Source: Spodoptera frugiperda (Eukaryota > Arthropoda > Insecta > Lepidoptera > Noctuidae). From it: a stretch of DNA of 64,000 nt. The stretch spans positions 1,550,001 through 1,614,000 of the forward strand of contig NC_064227.1 in the NCBI RefSeq assembly GCF_023101765.2, given 5' to 3'. The notes beneath the pieces were generated by a model that did not search any database, was not told the DNA's origin, and was given only the letters and a program-made list of their open reading frames with translations. Position 1 is the first letter of the stretch. Every line of letters begins with the position of its first letter. Shown one piece after another: positions 13,127 through 25,400 of this stretch. Position numbers and translations under genes: made by a program.

Positions 13127-13244
13127 AAAATCCCGCCTTGGGCTTTGAGAGGGAGTGTTACTCTTACTGACTAATAACCACAGCGTTCCACTCCTACTTT
13201 TCGAGCCGGAGCCCCGGTAACCCACTAAGCAGTGCGCAGCTCGA
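13127..13244 (+). repeat. Interspersed repeat family A, degenerate
   Basis: It retains 'cccgccttgggc', 'gagagggagtgtta', 'ctcttactgacta' and 'gagccggagccccggtaac', ending near 'gcgcagctc'. Confidence 0.6.
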
Positions 13245-13304
13245 ACCATGTAGAACTTACGTTTTTTTTTGACACATTAAGTAAACGGTTAATTTTGGGA
13301 TGGG

Positions 13305-14440
13305 GAACTATAGTAAATACCAAATAAGGCCTATGCCCCAATAAAGTCTATTTTAAAAATTTCCCTCTTTCCGATGTCAAATGGTCCAAGTTTTAGAAGT
13401 ATGATACATTACTTAACTAATTTGAGCACAGAAGCAACCGTGCCGCGATTATGTTGGAACCTACAGACGAAAACAATCACGACGTGGAGCGCACTTTAGT
13501 TTTTATAAAATTCGGGCCGCGTAAACTGTTAGTATTTTTAAATTTTCAGTATACGCGCGACGTGCCGTGTTTTGTCTGTATGACAATTATACATTTAGCC
13601 ATCTCCTACATACGTGAAATAGATACATCGGTGTACTTCATATAATCGTTGTTTTGTTTACCTATGTGCCATGATCCTAATAAAGCCTACAAAAAAAACG
13701 TGTAGGCCTTATTCGGCATAGTTGTTTTTCAGTAATTTGTTAAATAAGTATCACCAGCTTCTGTCAAAAAGAAAGCCAATGGATTTTGCAAAAGATGGAA
13801 AACGCTGTTAAAATGGTAGAAAGGGGTAAACGGGGTGAATGATACAGAAAAGGGGTTAATGGATATCGGGAAATTTTCATCGTGATGCTATGCACCCTTC
13901 GAATTTTATGCACCCTGTTTTACCCGGTAGGCTCTGCGCCAGATATAACTTCCAAAGAAGTACGCATCATCTAAAGAGTGGTTTCCACTACACGAAAGCT
14001 AGGTCGGTCGCTAAATTGGCTACAGAACAAGAAGTTATTCTCATTCGTTTGACTGATGCTGGGGTACCGATGACTTCAAATATGTTACTTGGGTATTACA
14101 TGATGAGAAACTCGTTTAGCCTGATGTATAATGACCAAAATTAATTAATAAGATCTCATTACATTTATTATAAGCATTAACAAAGTTTTGTTATAATTAA
14201 GAAGTTGAATACTTACTAGTTTTTATTGAGGCCTTATTAAGACATAGGGTTCCCAATAAGGCCAAAGTGACACTTTAGTTATTTGTGTTTACAAAATTGT
14301 AATTTTTGTTTCTAAAGCCATTTTGATTCCATTATTACAAAGTTTAATAAATAAATATAAGATTTTGAAATTATCAGCCCATTGTCATTTTAAACCTACG
14401 AGCTAGGCGGTAATAAAAATAAGGTAGGCCTTATTTGGTT
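13305..14440 (+). mobile_element. Possible degenerate DNA transposon (pogo/Tigger-like fragment)
   Basis: The two ends share an inverted CAAATAAGGCCTA motif (left at about 13321, right inverted at about 14423), and the GGCCTTATT motif recurs inside. A short open frame at 13890-14144 contains a stretch around EVILIRLTDAGVPMTSNMLL that resembles the second helix-turn-helix of CENP-B/pogo-type transposases. No catalytic domain is visible. This is weak pattern matching; the frame could be chance. Confidence 0.3.
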
Positions 14441-14820
14441 AGCTTACCTTACAACTTTTTACCTGAATACATATGTGTACCTACTATCGGTTATATCAGT
14501 ATATGCCGAGCAGAAATTTTAATTTGTTTCACGCAAACACAACTAACTTTTACCTTAGTCATAGTATACCTAATGAAGACCCCTTTTCATTATACTATAC
14601 CTTGTTGTTGTGTATGTGTTTCAAACTTAACATCAATAAGATTGATTACACGAGCCTACTTCCGCAGTTACCAATCGAGTGAACTAATATTATACTAAAT
14701 ATCATGTTTCTATTCTATATCACATGACATACCTATAGTATCATATTTATTCTTATAGGAGACAAGCTAAGTATAAAAACATGATCAACTAGCCGTTGAT
14801 CATGTTTTGTATGTGCTTTT

Positions 14821-14944
14821 CCGGAGCTGCGGCCTTACCGGGGCCCCGGTTCGAAAAGCAGGAGTGGGAACGGGGTGGTTTTTAGTCAGTAAGAATCTGA
14901 CACTCCCTCCCACCTCGCCCAAGGCGAGAGAAGTCATTGGATGA
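14821..14944 (-). repeat. Interspersed repeat family A (minus orientation)
   Basis: Reverse-oriented copy: 'ccggagctgcgg' and 'ccggggccccggttcgaaaagcagg', then 'tttttagtcagtaagaatctgacactccctcc' and 'agaagtcattggatga'. Confidence 0.65.
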
Positions 14945-16020
14945 TATGTGCTTTTGAAGGTATGGGGGTGAAACACCGCCGAACTTCCTGACTTCGGGCA
15001 GAAAATGCCATTATCATTTGTTTGAGAACCTGAACCTGTGACACGTTTGCACCTTACTGCGCTTACTGTGCAGTCATCATCATTTTATCATCATCATATA
15101 CGCCACAAGAAGTTCACTGCTGAACATATCTTACTTGCTCCATGACAAATCCTGCCATCTTATTCTTACACGTAGGTATTAAGCACCCATTTGTAAGAGA
15201 CGGCAATATACTGAAGTTTGTTTACGAACAAACGATAATATAAATAGAATAGCCACGTGTGGTCAATCTGGCTACATTCCAGTTTGTGTATCTATATCTA
15301 TACTCCATATACTATGTCTTATTCTTTTTTTACTTTACAAGGAGCTTTAAAAGTATCTGCCACTGGGAGGTAGTGTTAAGTTTAAAGATTACAATAGTAA
15401 ATATAAATGATTGAGTATTAAAAAAAAAATCATACAACATAATATCTATGTCTGTGTTTGTTATGAAAAAGCTATCTCTTTCACTGTAGGTATATCTTCA
15501 ATATTTTCTTCTTCTTCTATCTTCGAACACAACACTGCCTCCCATTCTCCCATTAAAGCCGTGGTAGATAATTTTAGAACACTTTAGGTATATAAAGCTG
15601 AATAGTTTGTTGAAACGCGCTGCTCTCTGGAACTACTGGTTCTATTTGAATAATTATTTATGTGTTGGATAGTCTATGTATCGAGGAAGGCTATAGGATA
15701 AAAGATCACGCTACGGTCAATAGCAGCCGAGCTGCAGGTGAAGCCGCGTGGGAGTACCTAGTTCCCAATAAGACAAAGATTAATAGTATGGTACATTATG
15801 TTTATTTTTCGTTGATAATACCAACTAAATAAATATACGCTCGCGTCACAAACACAGCGCATTTTCTTCATTTCTATGAACATAAATAAATATCATTGTT
15901 ATTTTATGTATAAGCATGAAAGTTCGTATTTAGAAGATTTCGGTCATTTTCGGTTACTATAGGTAGGTGTATTGTATTTAATACTAGCTTCTGAACCTCA
16001 TTTTAGTGATATTTTAAACA

Positions 16021-16166
16021 GTACCCTTAGTATGAGTATGCTTTACGGTTTATCAAAATTAAAGAGAGCGTTTGGCACTCTGATTGGGTTATTCGAGCCG
16101 GCCAATCAGAGCGCCGAACGCGCTGTCAATTAGTTTTCAACGTAAAGCACACTCATACTAAAGGTA
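16021..16166. mobile_element. Palindromic foldback MITE (CGAGAGCG family)
   Basis: It begins GTACCCTTAGTATGAG and ends with the inverted form CTCATACTAAAGGTAC. The two arms of about 65 bases meet at ATTCGAGCCGGCCAATCAGA, so the whole element can fold as one hairpin. Related copies lie at 16670-16821, 46078-46268, 49998-50430 (three in a row), 52848-52970 and 62197-62318. Confidence 0.75.
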
Positions 16167-16669
16167 CTGATAAGTAAGAGATTTCAAGATTTATTATTAA
16201 CCGTATGTTTCACTCAGTATTTGATTATGTTTATAACTATTTCAGGGAAAAATTTAGACTACAAACAATTTCATAATAGCGTTTATATTTAAAAAAGTCT
16301 ATATATAATATATACACACAAAATTTACATAAAATAAACAGCTAAATCCACTAGCGCCGTTGTCAGAAATCATATAATTATGTTCATCTTGTCTATGCCT
16401 TATTTACTATTGTAAGTATCAAATTCTACTTATCATTTAAACCATTCTCAGCATCATTTTGAGTTAAGTTATAAAGCTAAAAAATATGGCTATTGCTGAT
16501 ATACTTAAAAATTGATAGAAGTAAAATAAAAAATACTGTTTTTTTCATTCTTGCCCTAACACTCGCACTTGTTTACGACAAACACTGCGCTTATATCGCT
16601 TTGACATTGGTGTGCAGTCGTTCGACGCTCTGATTGGTTGATTCATTCGAGCCGGCCAATCAGTATTCT

Positions 16670-16821
16670 TAGTACGAGTTTGCTTTACGTTGGACGAAAA
16701 CGAAACGAGAGCGTGTTTGACGCTCTGATTGGTTGGTTTATTCGAGCCGGCCAATCAGAGCGCCAAACGTGCTCTCGTTTCGATTACTTTTAACGTAAAG
16801 CAAACTCATACTAAGGGCACA
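16670..16821. mobile_element. Palindromic foldback MITE (CGAGAGCG family)
   Basis: Near-perfect hairpin. The left arm runs CTTAGTACGAGTTTGCTTTA and then ACGAGAGCGTGTTTGACGCT; the right arm is AGCGCCAAACGTGCTCTCGT and then AAAGCAAACTCATACTAAGG. A half copy (arm plus centre) lies immediately to the left at about 16605-16665. Confidence 0.75.
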
Positions 16822-18066
16822 GCTTAGTTTTCGTCTACTAACGGTAGAGACACTGACTAATATCATATGACTGCTGACACACACGTGCCTACCAATGTCA
16901 CAGCGACTTTGGCGCAGTCGTAAACGAGTGCGAGTGTGCGGCGTGCGAAAGAGACAGAGAGAGTGATATTTTCATTACAGTCAATTGCTGATTTAAGCTA
17001 AGTTACTGTAAACATTGCACGCATTAGTTTTTATTTTATAAGGCTAGGTAATAAATGATTTGCTCAGAAGGCTTAACATTCAGGCACAAGAGAAATTAAC
17101 AGTTTCAATATACCAACAGAATTGAATTCAAACTCATCCTTGTAAAAATAAAGCTAGAATTTCTATTTCATCAACTTTCTGCCTTGATTTAAACACTATT
17201 TAGGATCTAGGTCTTTACTTATGGCTTCATTATTTGATATTTATTTGTTATATTGTCTTACTTTTAGCATTATTAGCGAGTGCATGAACCTATTAGCTGC
17301 TTTGGATTTGTTTTAGTATAAACAATAACATTACGCCTGCCGTAAAATGAGAGGGTAGTCAGAGGGTGTAATTAATGTGAAAGTTTATTTGTTTGGATGT
17401 TTGTCCTTCAATCGCGCTGAAACTGAAACTACGGAACGGATTTTGATGAAATTTTGTATACGGCCAGGGTATAAGCTGACTTGGGTGATGGATAGGTATT
17501 TTGGCAGAAAAAAAATATTTTTATATTGGATAGTGCATCACGCTACAATCAAAAGGAGCTGAGCAGAGAGGGTGAAACCGGACGGAAGTAACTAGTAAAT
17601 TAATAAAGATATTGAAATAACTACGTTCATGTATCTTAACCTCTTGCTAGACAAAGTAGTTATTGTTTATACTGCAACACAAGTTCTTACTTTAATCCTT
17701 ACAGTGCATAGAGATGTAGTTCTTATTAAAACTATATTGCAATTTTAATTTTTATATGTATTAATGAAAATCAGTTATATACAAATTATTATAATAAATT
17801 TTAATACATATTGGCCATATTAGAGGAATGCTTATATATTTTTTATTCACTCAACTTACTTAAGACATCTTTAGTTTCCCGAGGGGGTAGGTAGAAGTGT
17901 AGGTTTTACATATTAAGTGTAATCCACATTTCAACAGTTATATTACAAATCCCATGTAATAGGGAGAATATGTGGAAATAAAACATAAAATGTTAATAAA
18001 ATAACTTCGTTTCTTTTTTAATATAATAAAATTATATTTTTGTAATAACTATCGTGAGACATATTA

Positions 18067-18192
18067 AATTAACTAAAAATCACGGTTTACTCACGTACAC
18101 GCTGCTCATGATTTTGAGTCCCTCTGTGACTCGAAACTAGTAGAGCATTTCTCTATTAATGTACGTGAGTAAACCGTGATTTTTAGTTAATG
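18067..18192. mobile_element. Short TIR element (126 bp)
   Basis: The left end, AACTAAAAATCACGGTTTAC, is mirrored by the right end, GTAAACCGTGATTTTTAGTT, giving arms of about 30 bases. The core contains TGTGACTCGAAACTAGTAGA. This is the best-preserved of four copies in the window and is a typical MITE. Confidence 0.75.
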
Positions 18193-18292
18193 TAATATAA
18201 TTATGTTTAGTCGACATGTTATATTACAAAATGACAAACATTTTGTTCCTCAAGCGTGAAAGTGTATGATACAAAAATAAGTGAGTGTGCGC

Positions 18293-18480
18293 CTCTGGTG
18301 TTTCAAGTGTCCATGGGCAGCGGCGATTGCTTACCATCAGTCCGGTAGCAGTTGCTTAGCTTAGCAGTCGTTTACCGGCTTATACAATAACCTGAGTGTC
18401 TTCAAAGCCCGAGTGAATAGGTTGACGTGCTTCATCATAGACCGCATCATCACTTACCATCAGGTGAGATAGCGGCCAAA
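18293..18480 (+). repeat. Interspersed repeat family B, 3' part
   Basis: It contains 'gcctctggtgtttcaagtgt', 'ccatgggcagcggcgattgc', 'ttaccatcag' and 'accggcttatac', the 3' portion of a SINE-like or LINE-tail family. Fuller copies lie at 47998-48286 and 52140-52395. Confidence 0.6.
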
Positions 18481-18969
18481 AGTCGACCCATCAAATATAT
18501 ATAATATAAAAAAACTAAATTTTGCCACACCTACAAAATTTCCTGTATAAGTAAGTTAAGAAAATTGCATAACGGATGATTGATAGCACACATTAAAAAA
18601 AAAGTAAGTCATCACTAAAATATATCATTTCGACTGAACATACACACTTCTATCTATAAAATTTAACTATCTAACAATAACTTATTGAAAACAGCACTAG
18701 TTCATATATTAATTAATTAATTAAATAACTACTATGTAATGTTATTTCATACAGTTCTCTTTATTATATACTATATATAGTTAGCGTTTGCAGCGCCACC
18801 TATGTCCGCATCTCGACGACTTCGCTTGAGTTCTGAGGCCAATGAAAAACATATATTTAGTCTTTTTTAGAAAATGTATAAGTTTTTATGTATATAAGTT
18901 TTTATACTTGTTTTCATTTTAGAAAATGTGTTTACAAAACATCAATTCTGAAGGCTTGCACGTTTTAAT

Positions 18970-19094
18970 CTTCCCAATCCCCGATTCCCCAGCAATCATA
19001 AAATTCCTAACCCCCAAAAGGTCAGCAACGCACTTGTAACGCCTCTGGTGTTTCGGGTGTCCATGAGCGGCGTCAATTGCTTACCATCAGGTGA
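18970..19094 (+). repeat. Interspersed repeat family B, 3' part
   Basis: It holds 'cccaatccccgattcccc', 'aattcctaacccccaaaagg', 'caacgcacttgtaacgcctc' and 'gcttaccatcaggtgat'. It lies just downstream of the MON2 stop codon and may be inside the MON2 3'UTR. Confidence 0.65.
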
Positions 19095-19269
19095 TAATTA
19101 AAAGGACTGATTATGCAGTCAATTTTGAAATTAGCAGTGCAGTAAGTTTATAGTTGAAAATGCAATATGAACAGTATTGTTCGGTGGGGTTTGTGAAAGG
19201 AATGCAGATAAGTACCGGAGTGGTGCGCTAGATGTGTATGGTGTAGAGGCGGCGCGTGCGCTGGCTGCG

Positions 19270-19408
19270 CTATAGCTGCGCCGGCGCACGCAGCAGCGCC
19301 TCGTACTGCAGCAGCGCCTCGCGCAGCGCGCCCGCGCCCCCGCCGCCCGCGCCCCCGCGCCCCCGGCGCGCCCGCTGGCCGCCAGCACCACCAACTGGGG
19401 GTACAGGC
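19270..19408 (-). pseudogene. mon2: MON2 last exon with an apparent frame break
   Basis: The exon opens in the expected frame (GLYPQLVVLAASG, like the LYPTLV segment of other MON2 proteins). The conserved end ALREALLQYEALLRAPAQL plus TAG (19272-19270) lies in a different frame. The break falls between 19330 and 19373, in a G/C run made of GGCGCGG-like units. The joined exons total 4,889 bases, one short of or two over a multiple of three. Without correction, the first frame reads on to about 19131 with an arginine/cysteine-rich tail. A sequencing or assembly indel in the GC-rich tract is the simplest cause; a real allele cannot be excluded. The label refers only to this break, not to the whole gene. 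Confidence 0.75.
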
Positions 19409-22400
19409 CTGCCGGACACGGACACGGACACATATAACTTTCCAAAACAACTTTTAACAACCATTATCGGAGGATTTCAAGTAATGAAATAACACAAGTG
19501 GGTGAGAAAAAGATTATAACTAGATCAATGGTTACAAATGATTTGGCTTCGTTAAAAACACAAAATTTGGTTTAAAGCTACAATCTCTGTATAAGCCGGT
19601 GCATTAAATGGCGGCATGTAATTCTTATTTCAAATGACAATGCCAGAATCTCTATAGAGCTTTGCCCCACCAAAAAATATAGTGTACAGGCATGCCAAAT
19701 GTAGCATTCTATTGCTGCTCTATTAGTGATAACTAAAAACATGATTAAAAGCCTTTAGACCTTGCGGTTTCTATATAAATCTAAGAACAAAATATTACAT
19801 TTAGGTTAGGTACCAGTTTAGATTAATTGCAGTTATAATGGTAGAAATAATTAAATCAAGTGCTTTATATTATTACAATGCTATCATAGGGTCTTTAGCT
19901 ATGAAAGGAAGGAATGTCATCACCAATATCATCTTTAGTAATCCTATTTTTAATTAATAGTCATAACGAAACAACAATGTAAACAGAACAGACAGAGCGA
20001 ATGTCAAAAAAGTCAGTTATGTCCAAAAAGTAATGACTTTTTGGACATAACTGACACACGCATGCCAATGACGTTTCGTTACATGTAATCACTAACGTTC
20101 AAACACGAAATAGTAATTAGAATATGCGTTCATTATAATATATATTATAAAAAAATAAATTAACTAACAGTAGATATGTATTTATACCAAATTCATATTA
20201 AAATTCGTACACATTACATTAATAAATCTGTTTTTTTATTGAATTACTCTTTGTGTTCCTTGTGCAAGCGTACTAAGAAACGCAGATAGTCGCGATAAAT
20301 ACAGGAAATAGGCCTTAGGTTTTTTAAATTCTTTTTATTTCCTAGTTTTTATCCGCAACTTTATCAGAATAATAATTAAGTAACCAAGGGTCTTATTTTC
20401 ATTGCATAATATTGATTAATTTACATTTCTGGTACATTGATGAAATCAAGTGGGGCAGGATCTGGCATTGTCATTTAAAATAATAAAAACAAGACTGGGT
20501 CACATCAATTTCAAACTAGCTTCTGCAATAGAAACCAAACAGGTAACAACGGAAAAGTAATTGAAAACTATAACAAGATATTCGTAAACAAGCATCCGAA
20601 CATAGAACTTTCTCCTTTTTTAAAGTCGGTAAAAATGAAGCGGGTTATACGGCAACTTTTCATAAATAACCTTGTACACATGAAAATAAAGTCGTAATTA
20701 CCTATTAACTTGTCCCAGGCGACGGCGTCCACCTTGCCTGGCGGCGCCTTCTTCATGGAGTCGGTGAGGGTCGCCACTGCCTTCAGCACGAACGATATCT
20801 CAGATAGCTGGTGCCTGTAGCGGGGGGATTTACAAACATAAGTATTATACATTAAATAACTTAAGTATGGGATTGCCATTTGGCACTGGCTAGCTTCAGT
20901 GATAGACTGACTGACTGACTTATTACTCAATAGTCAATACTTTATTGCATGCCATAATGTGTACATAAAAATAGTTGGTATGTTAGACATCGAATCAATC
21001 ATGGACCCTGTCGGGCACAGCAAAGTGGATTTTTACAATTATTTACTTACATTATTAGAATTATTTAATCCTTTATTTGTTAATGGTTACTCTGAAATAA
21101 ATGCTTTGATTTTGACTGAAACTACTGGTTCGATTTGAGTAATTATTTTTGTGTGAGATACTCAATTTGTTGGGAAAGGCTATAAGGCTAATAAAACATA
21201 ACGCCATGAAGAATAGGAGTTGAGCAGAGCGGATGAAACCGCGCGGGAGAAGATATTTATTTATAATAAAATATATTCCTGATGGTAGTGGGTTACCCCC
21301 CAGCTGTTGATGATGATGGTGATGATGACAGTCCATGGTACTGACCTGGGCAGTGGCTCCGTGTTGTCCTCGTCCTGCGTGTACTTCGATATGACCTCGT
21401 GGAACCTGTCCAGGAGGGCCACTATCGCTAGAGGGTCTGCGTCATCTGAAAGAAATATTTCATTTATTATAAAAAAAAAAAAATGTTTTATATCTACTAT
21501 TTTCTATGAAATGGGTATAAGGTAACAAGTTAGTGTATTTCTTTTAAATTAGCTGATAATATGCATTTTTTTAAGGGGAGAATTCATCCAATGACTTTCC
21601 CGCCTTGGGCAAGGCGAGAGGAAGTGTCAGACTCTTACTGACTAAAAACCACCCCGTTCCTACTCCTGCTTTTCGAGCCGGAGCCCCGGTAAATCCGCTG
21701 GGTAGTCCGCAGCTCAGGATCAGGCATCAGCCCTATCTGTGGTCGTCTGATGGGTATGTGGCCTCAAACAGCCATTAGACCACCACAGATGGGGCATGTG
21801 GAACGCTCGGCGCCGTAGGCACGGGTCTGTTTCTGGTCGGGCGGCGAGCTAATCTTGCTCGCCATCCGCAGACACGCAAATATGGTGGCCGGGGGCAAAT
21901 ATGCATGCTAAGTTTATCAACAAATCAATCAATGGAAGTATGATTTTATGATTTCAATCTCTGCACCAATGTGGATATGAGAACTTCAAGATAAATATGT
22001 GAATGTGTAATTGTGAACTCACCTTCGACTCCCGCGAAAGAGTCGATATCTTCGAGCATGGAGTATTGCAGTAGAGTCTCAAAGCATGTCCGCGCAAACT
22101 CTTCTCTCTCTTTCAACTCTTGTTCGTTTTCTGTTACATAAAAAACACAAATAAATTAGTAAATACTAATAACAAATCGTGAGGAATATTTTTTTTATAT
22201 GATTTTTATGTTAAGTTTTTTTACATATGGGTAATCCTCCTCCCCCATAACCCAAATCCCCTCAATCGTCATAGACCCAAAAGGGGTGGCAACGCATTTA
22301 TAACTAATCAAGTGTTGCTAGTGTTAATGAGCGGGGCTGATTGCTTACTAAACTGATTTCCAACTGTCCCATCTTTCAATCGAGGTATAGGGGGGGGGGG

Positions 22401-25400
22401 GGGGGGGCGCAGTGCTACTGTACTTACGTATGGGTTGCGAGGGCTGCGTGTGTAGCGAGCCGGCCCGTACCAGTGCCAGCAGTGGCCGCAGGTGTAGGGG
22501 GGAGGGGGGGGCGCAGTGCTACTGTACTTACGTATGGGTTGCGAGGGCTGCGTGTGTAGCGAGCCGGCCCGTACCAGCGCCAGCAGTGGCCGCAGGTGTA
22601 GGGGGGAGGGGGGGCGCAGTGCTACTGTACTTACGTATGGGTTGCGAGGGCTGCGTGTGTAGCGAGCCGGCCCGTACCAGCGCCAGCAGTGGCCGCAGGT
22701 GTAGGGGGGAGGGGGGGCGCAGTGCTACTGTACTTACGTATGGGTTGCGAGGGCTGCGTGTGTAGCGAGCCGGCCCGTACCAGCGCCAGCAGTGGCCGCA
22801 GGTGTAGGGGGGGGGGGGGGGCGCAGTGCTACTGTACTTACGTATGGGTTGCGAGGGCTGCGTGTGTAGCGAGCCGGCCCGTACCAGCGCCAGCAGTGGC
22901 CGCAGGTGTAGGGGGGGCAGGCGGGGGCGGGCGCGCAGGGCGAGGTCCCGGAGTGCCAGAACCAGCTGTCGGGCCGCGCGGCCGCCGCCCACGCTGGAGG
23001 AGACATGTTTACATTAGTCTAAGGCTACGGTGCCCTTAGTTCGAAATAAGAGTCGAACGCATTCTCGTTAATAGGCACTAAAGCCTCGACCTCACTTGGA
23101 AAATTTGTCGAGGGACATGTGTCCCCAGAGACATTGCGGCGACATTATTGATTATGCGACAAGAAACAGTTTCAATAAAAACGCCGCGGCGTCTGACGTC
23201 GTCCGATATGTTGCTCGACAAATGTTCCTAGTAGAGACGAGGCTTAAGCCGCTGATCACGTATGACTTTCACTTCCATCAAATGACGAGCTCAATTCAAA
23301 GCATTTATTTCAACTAAACCATAAGCTGGAACTTTTGGTTTTACAGTTTGTCTAGTTGGGAGAAAAACGCTTGAAATTTGCGCAAAACCAAATATTTTCC
23401 TGAAGCAATGATTTAATATTATCAGTAGACAGGTAGAAATACTCACGGTGGTTCGAAAAGGAATGTCTCTAGTACTTTGGGTAGAGTCTCCCAGAACTCT
23501 TTGTATGTTTCGGGATCTTCTCTAGCTAGCGGCAACCCTGTGTTTAACACCTGTGTAGAGAATAATGTTACATGTTAATACATTTTACAGAAAAAATAGC
23601 TATACATACTATACATATATCTACAAGTTTTCTAGTTTTGGAAAACTTTGGATAGTTGAAGAAGAAAACTTTGTATAGTTGAAGAAGAAAAGTTGTGAGG
23701 TTATTGATTTATAGATCCTTTTTTTAGGGGGAGGGTGGGGAACATCCAACTACTTCTCCTGCCTTGATGCGAGAGGGAGTGTCAAACTCTTACTGACTAA
23801 AAACCACCCCGTTCCCGGTAACCCGCTAGGCAGTCCGCAGCTCCGGACTGATGCCGCAGCCCTACTGGGCGCCATCTGCGGTGGTCCGATAGTTCTTAGA
23901 GACGGAATGCTCGGCGCCATACGCACGAGTCTGGTTCTGGTCACAGACCCATATCCTGCAGGGTTGTTGGTTGTGTTAAAACAAACCTGTATACCGATTG
24001 CTTACCTGTAACAACAGCGACGAGATCTGTGCGGTCTCCTCCATTTGTTCAGCCGTCTTCCGTCGCTTGTCCTGACCGAAGTTCTGGACTGCAGAGTGAA
24101 GAGCCTGAGGCAAAGCAATTATTTTAATGTATCTACGTACAAACGTCTTTGAACGATGATGTGCGCATACGTGAGCGCAAAAATACTTTTATTCTGCGAC
24201 GGAGCAGTTTTTGAGCTTGCGCGTCGCGATTTGAGTGTTAATAAAACGACATCGTAAAACGGGGTGAATAGAATTCGAGGGGGAAATAAATGTTGGGGAA
24301 ATTTTCTAACATCTATTCACCCCATTCTTCTTCACCCTTTGAATTCTATTGACCCCGTTTTAGCGATATGATTAAGTGCGACAAAATATTAATACTCGGG
24401 CGTCATTTGATAAATTCGTATGTAGCGAGCCTACCAGCAGTAGCGGCGGCAGCACGGGCGCGGCGGGCGCGGGCGCGGCGCGGTAGAGCGCGGCGGCGGC
24501 GGCCAGGCAGCGCGGCGCGGCGCCGCAGCCCCGCCCCGCCACGCTGCGCGCCAGCCCCGTCAGCGCCGCGAACAGCGGCACCAGCAGCTCGTGGCGCACC
24601 AGCGCCTCCTGCAGGAAAGTAAGGGGATAGCCTAGAGAACAGTGCTTAGTGACCCCAGCAGTGCAGCGCGTGCAGCGACACGGGCGCGGCGGAGAGCGCG
24701 TCCAGGGCGGAGGTATAAGTGTGTAGTTACCTTGTGCACGATGTCGAGGCAGTGCAGCGCGTGCAGCGACACGGGCGCGGCGGAGAGCGCGTCCAGGGCG
24801 GAGGTATAAGTGTGTAGTTACCTTGTGCACGATGTCGAGGCAGTGCAGCGCGTGCAGCGACACGGGCGCGGCGGAGAGCGCGTCCAGGGCGGAGGTATAA
24901 GTGTGTAGTTACCTTGTGCACGATGTCGAGGCAGTGCAGCGCGTGCAGCGACACGGGCGCGGCGGAGAGCGCGTCCAGGGCGGAGGTATAAGTGTGTAGT
25001 TACCTTGTGCACGATGTCGAGGCAGTGCAGCGCGTGCAGCGACACGGGCGCGGCGGAGAGCGCGTCCAGGGCGGAGGTATAAGTGTGTAGTTACCTTGTG
25101 CACGATGTCGAGGCAGTGCAGCGCGTGCAGCGACACGGGCGCGGCGGAGAGCGCGTCCAGGGCGGAGGTATAAGTGTGTAGTTACCTTGTGCACGATGTC
25201 GAGGCAGTGCAGCGCGTGCAGCGACACGGGCGCGGCGGAGAGCGCGTCCAGGGCGGAGGTATAAGTGTGTAGTTACCTTGTGCACGATGTCGAGGCAGTG
25301 CAGCGCGTGCAGCGACACGGGCGCGGCGGAGAGCGCGTCCAGGGCGGAGGTATAAGTGTGTAGTTACCTTGTGCACGATGTCGAGGCAGTGCAGCGCGTG

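Larger units (their letters stand above)
10105..19200. other. Intergenic region between alpha-tubulin and the 3' end of MON2
   Basis: No credible host gene seen. The region is made of repeats, listed separately: a 0.65-kb foldback at 10999-11655, a possible DNA-transposon relic at 13305-14440, family A copies, two palindromic MITEs at 16021-16166 and 16670-16821, a TIR element at 18067-18192, and family B copies at 18293-18480 and 18970-19094. It also holds three degenerate copies of a repeat ending 'gtgaaaccgcgcggaagtag' (about 12790-12950, 15594-15757 and 17376-17595). Confidence 0.6.

Noticed and set aside
13451..13645. 64-residue plus-strand frame
   Set aside because: No family resemblance; it lies inside a probable transposon relic and has no recognisable splice context.
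22528..22992. 154-residue minus-strand frame over the 104-bp array as a single exon
   Set aside because: Its first part is true exon 34, but continuing through the array requires ignoring five consensus donors and gives repeated shifted peptides.
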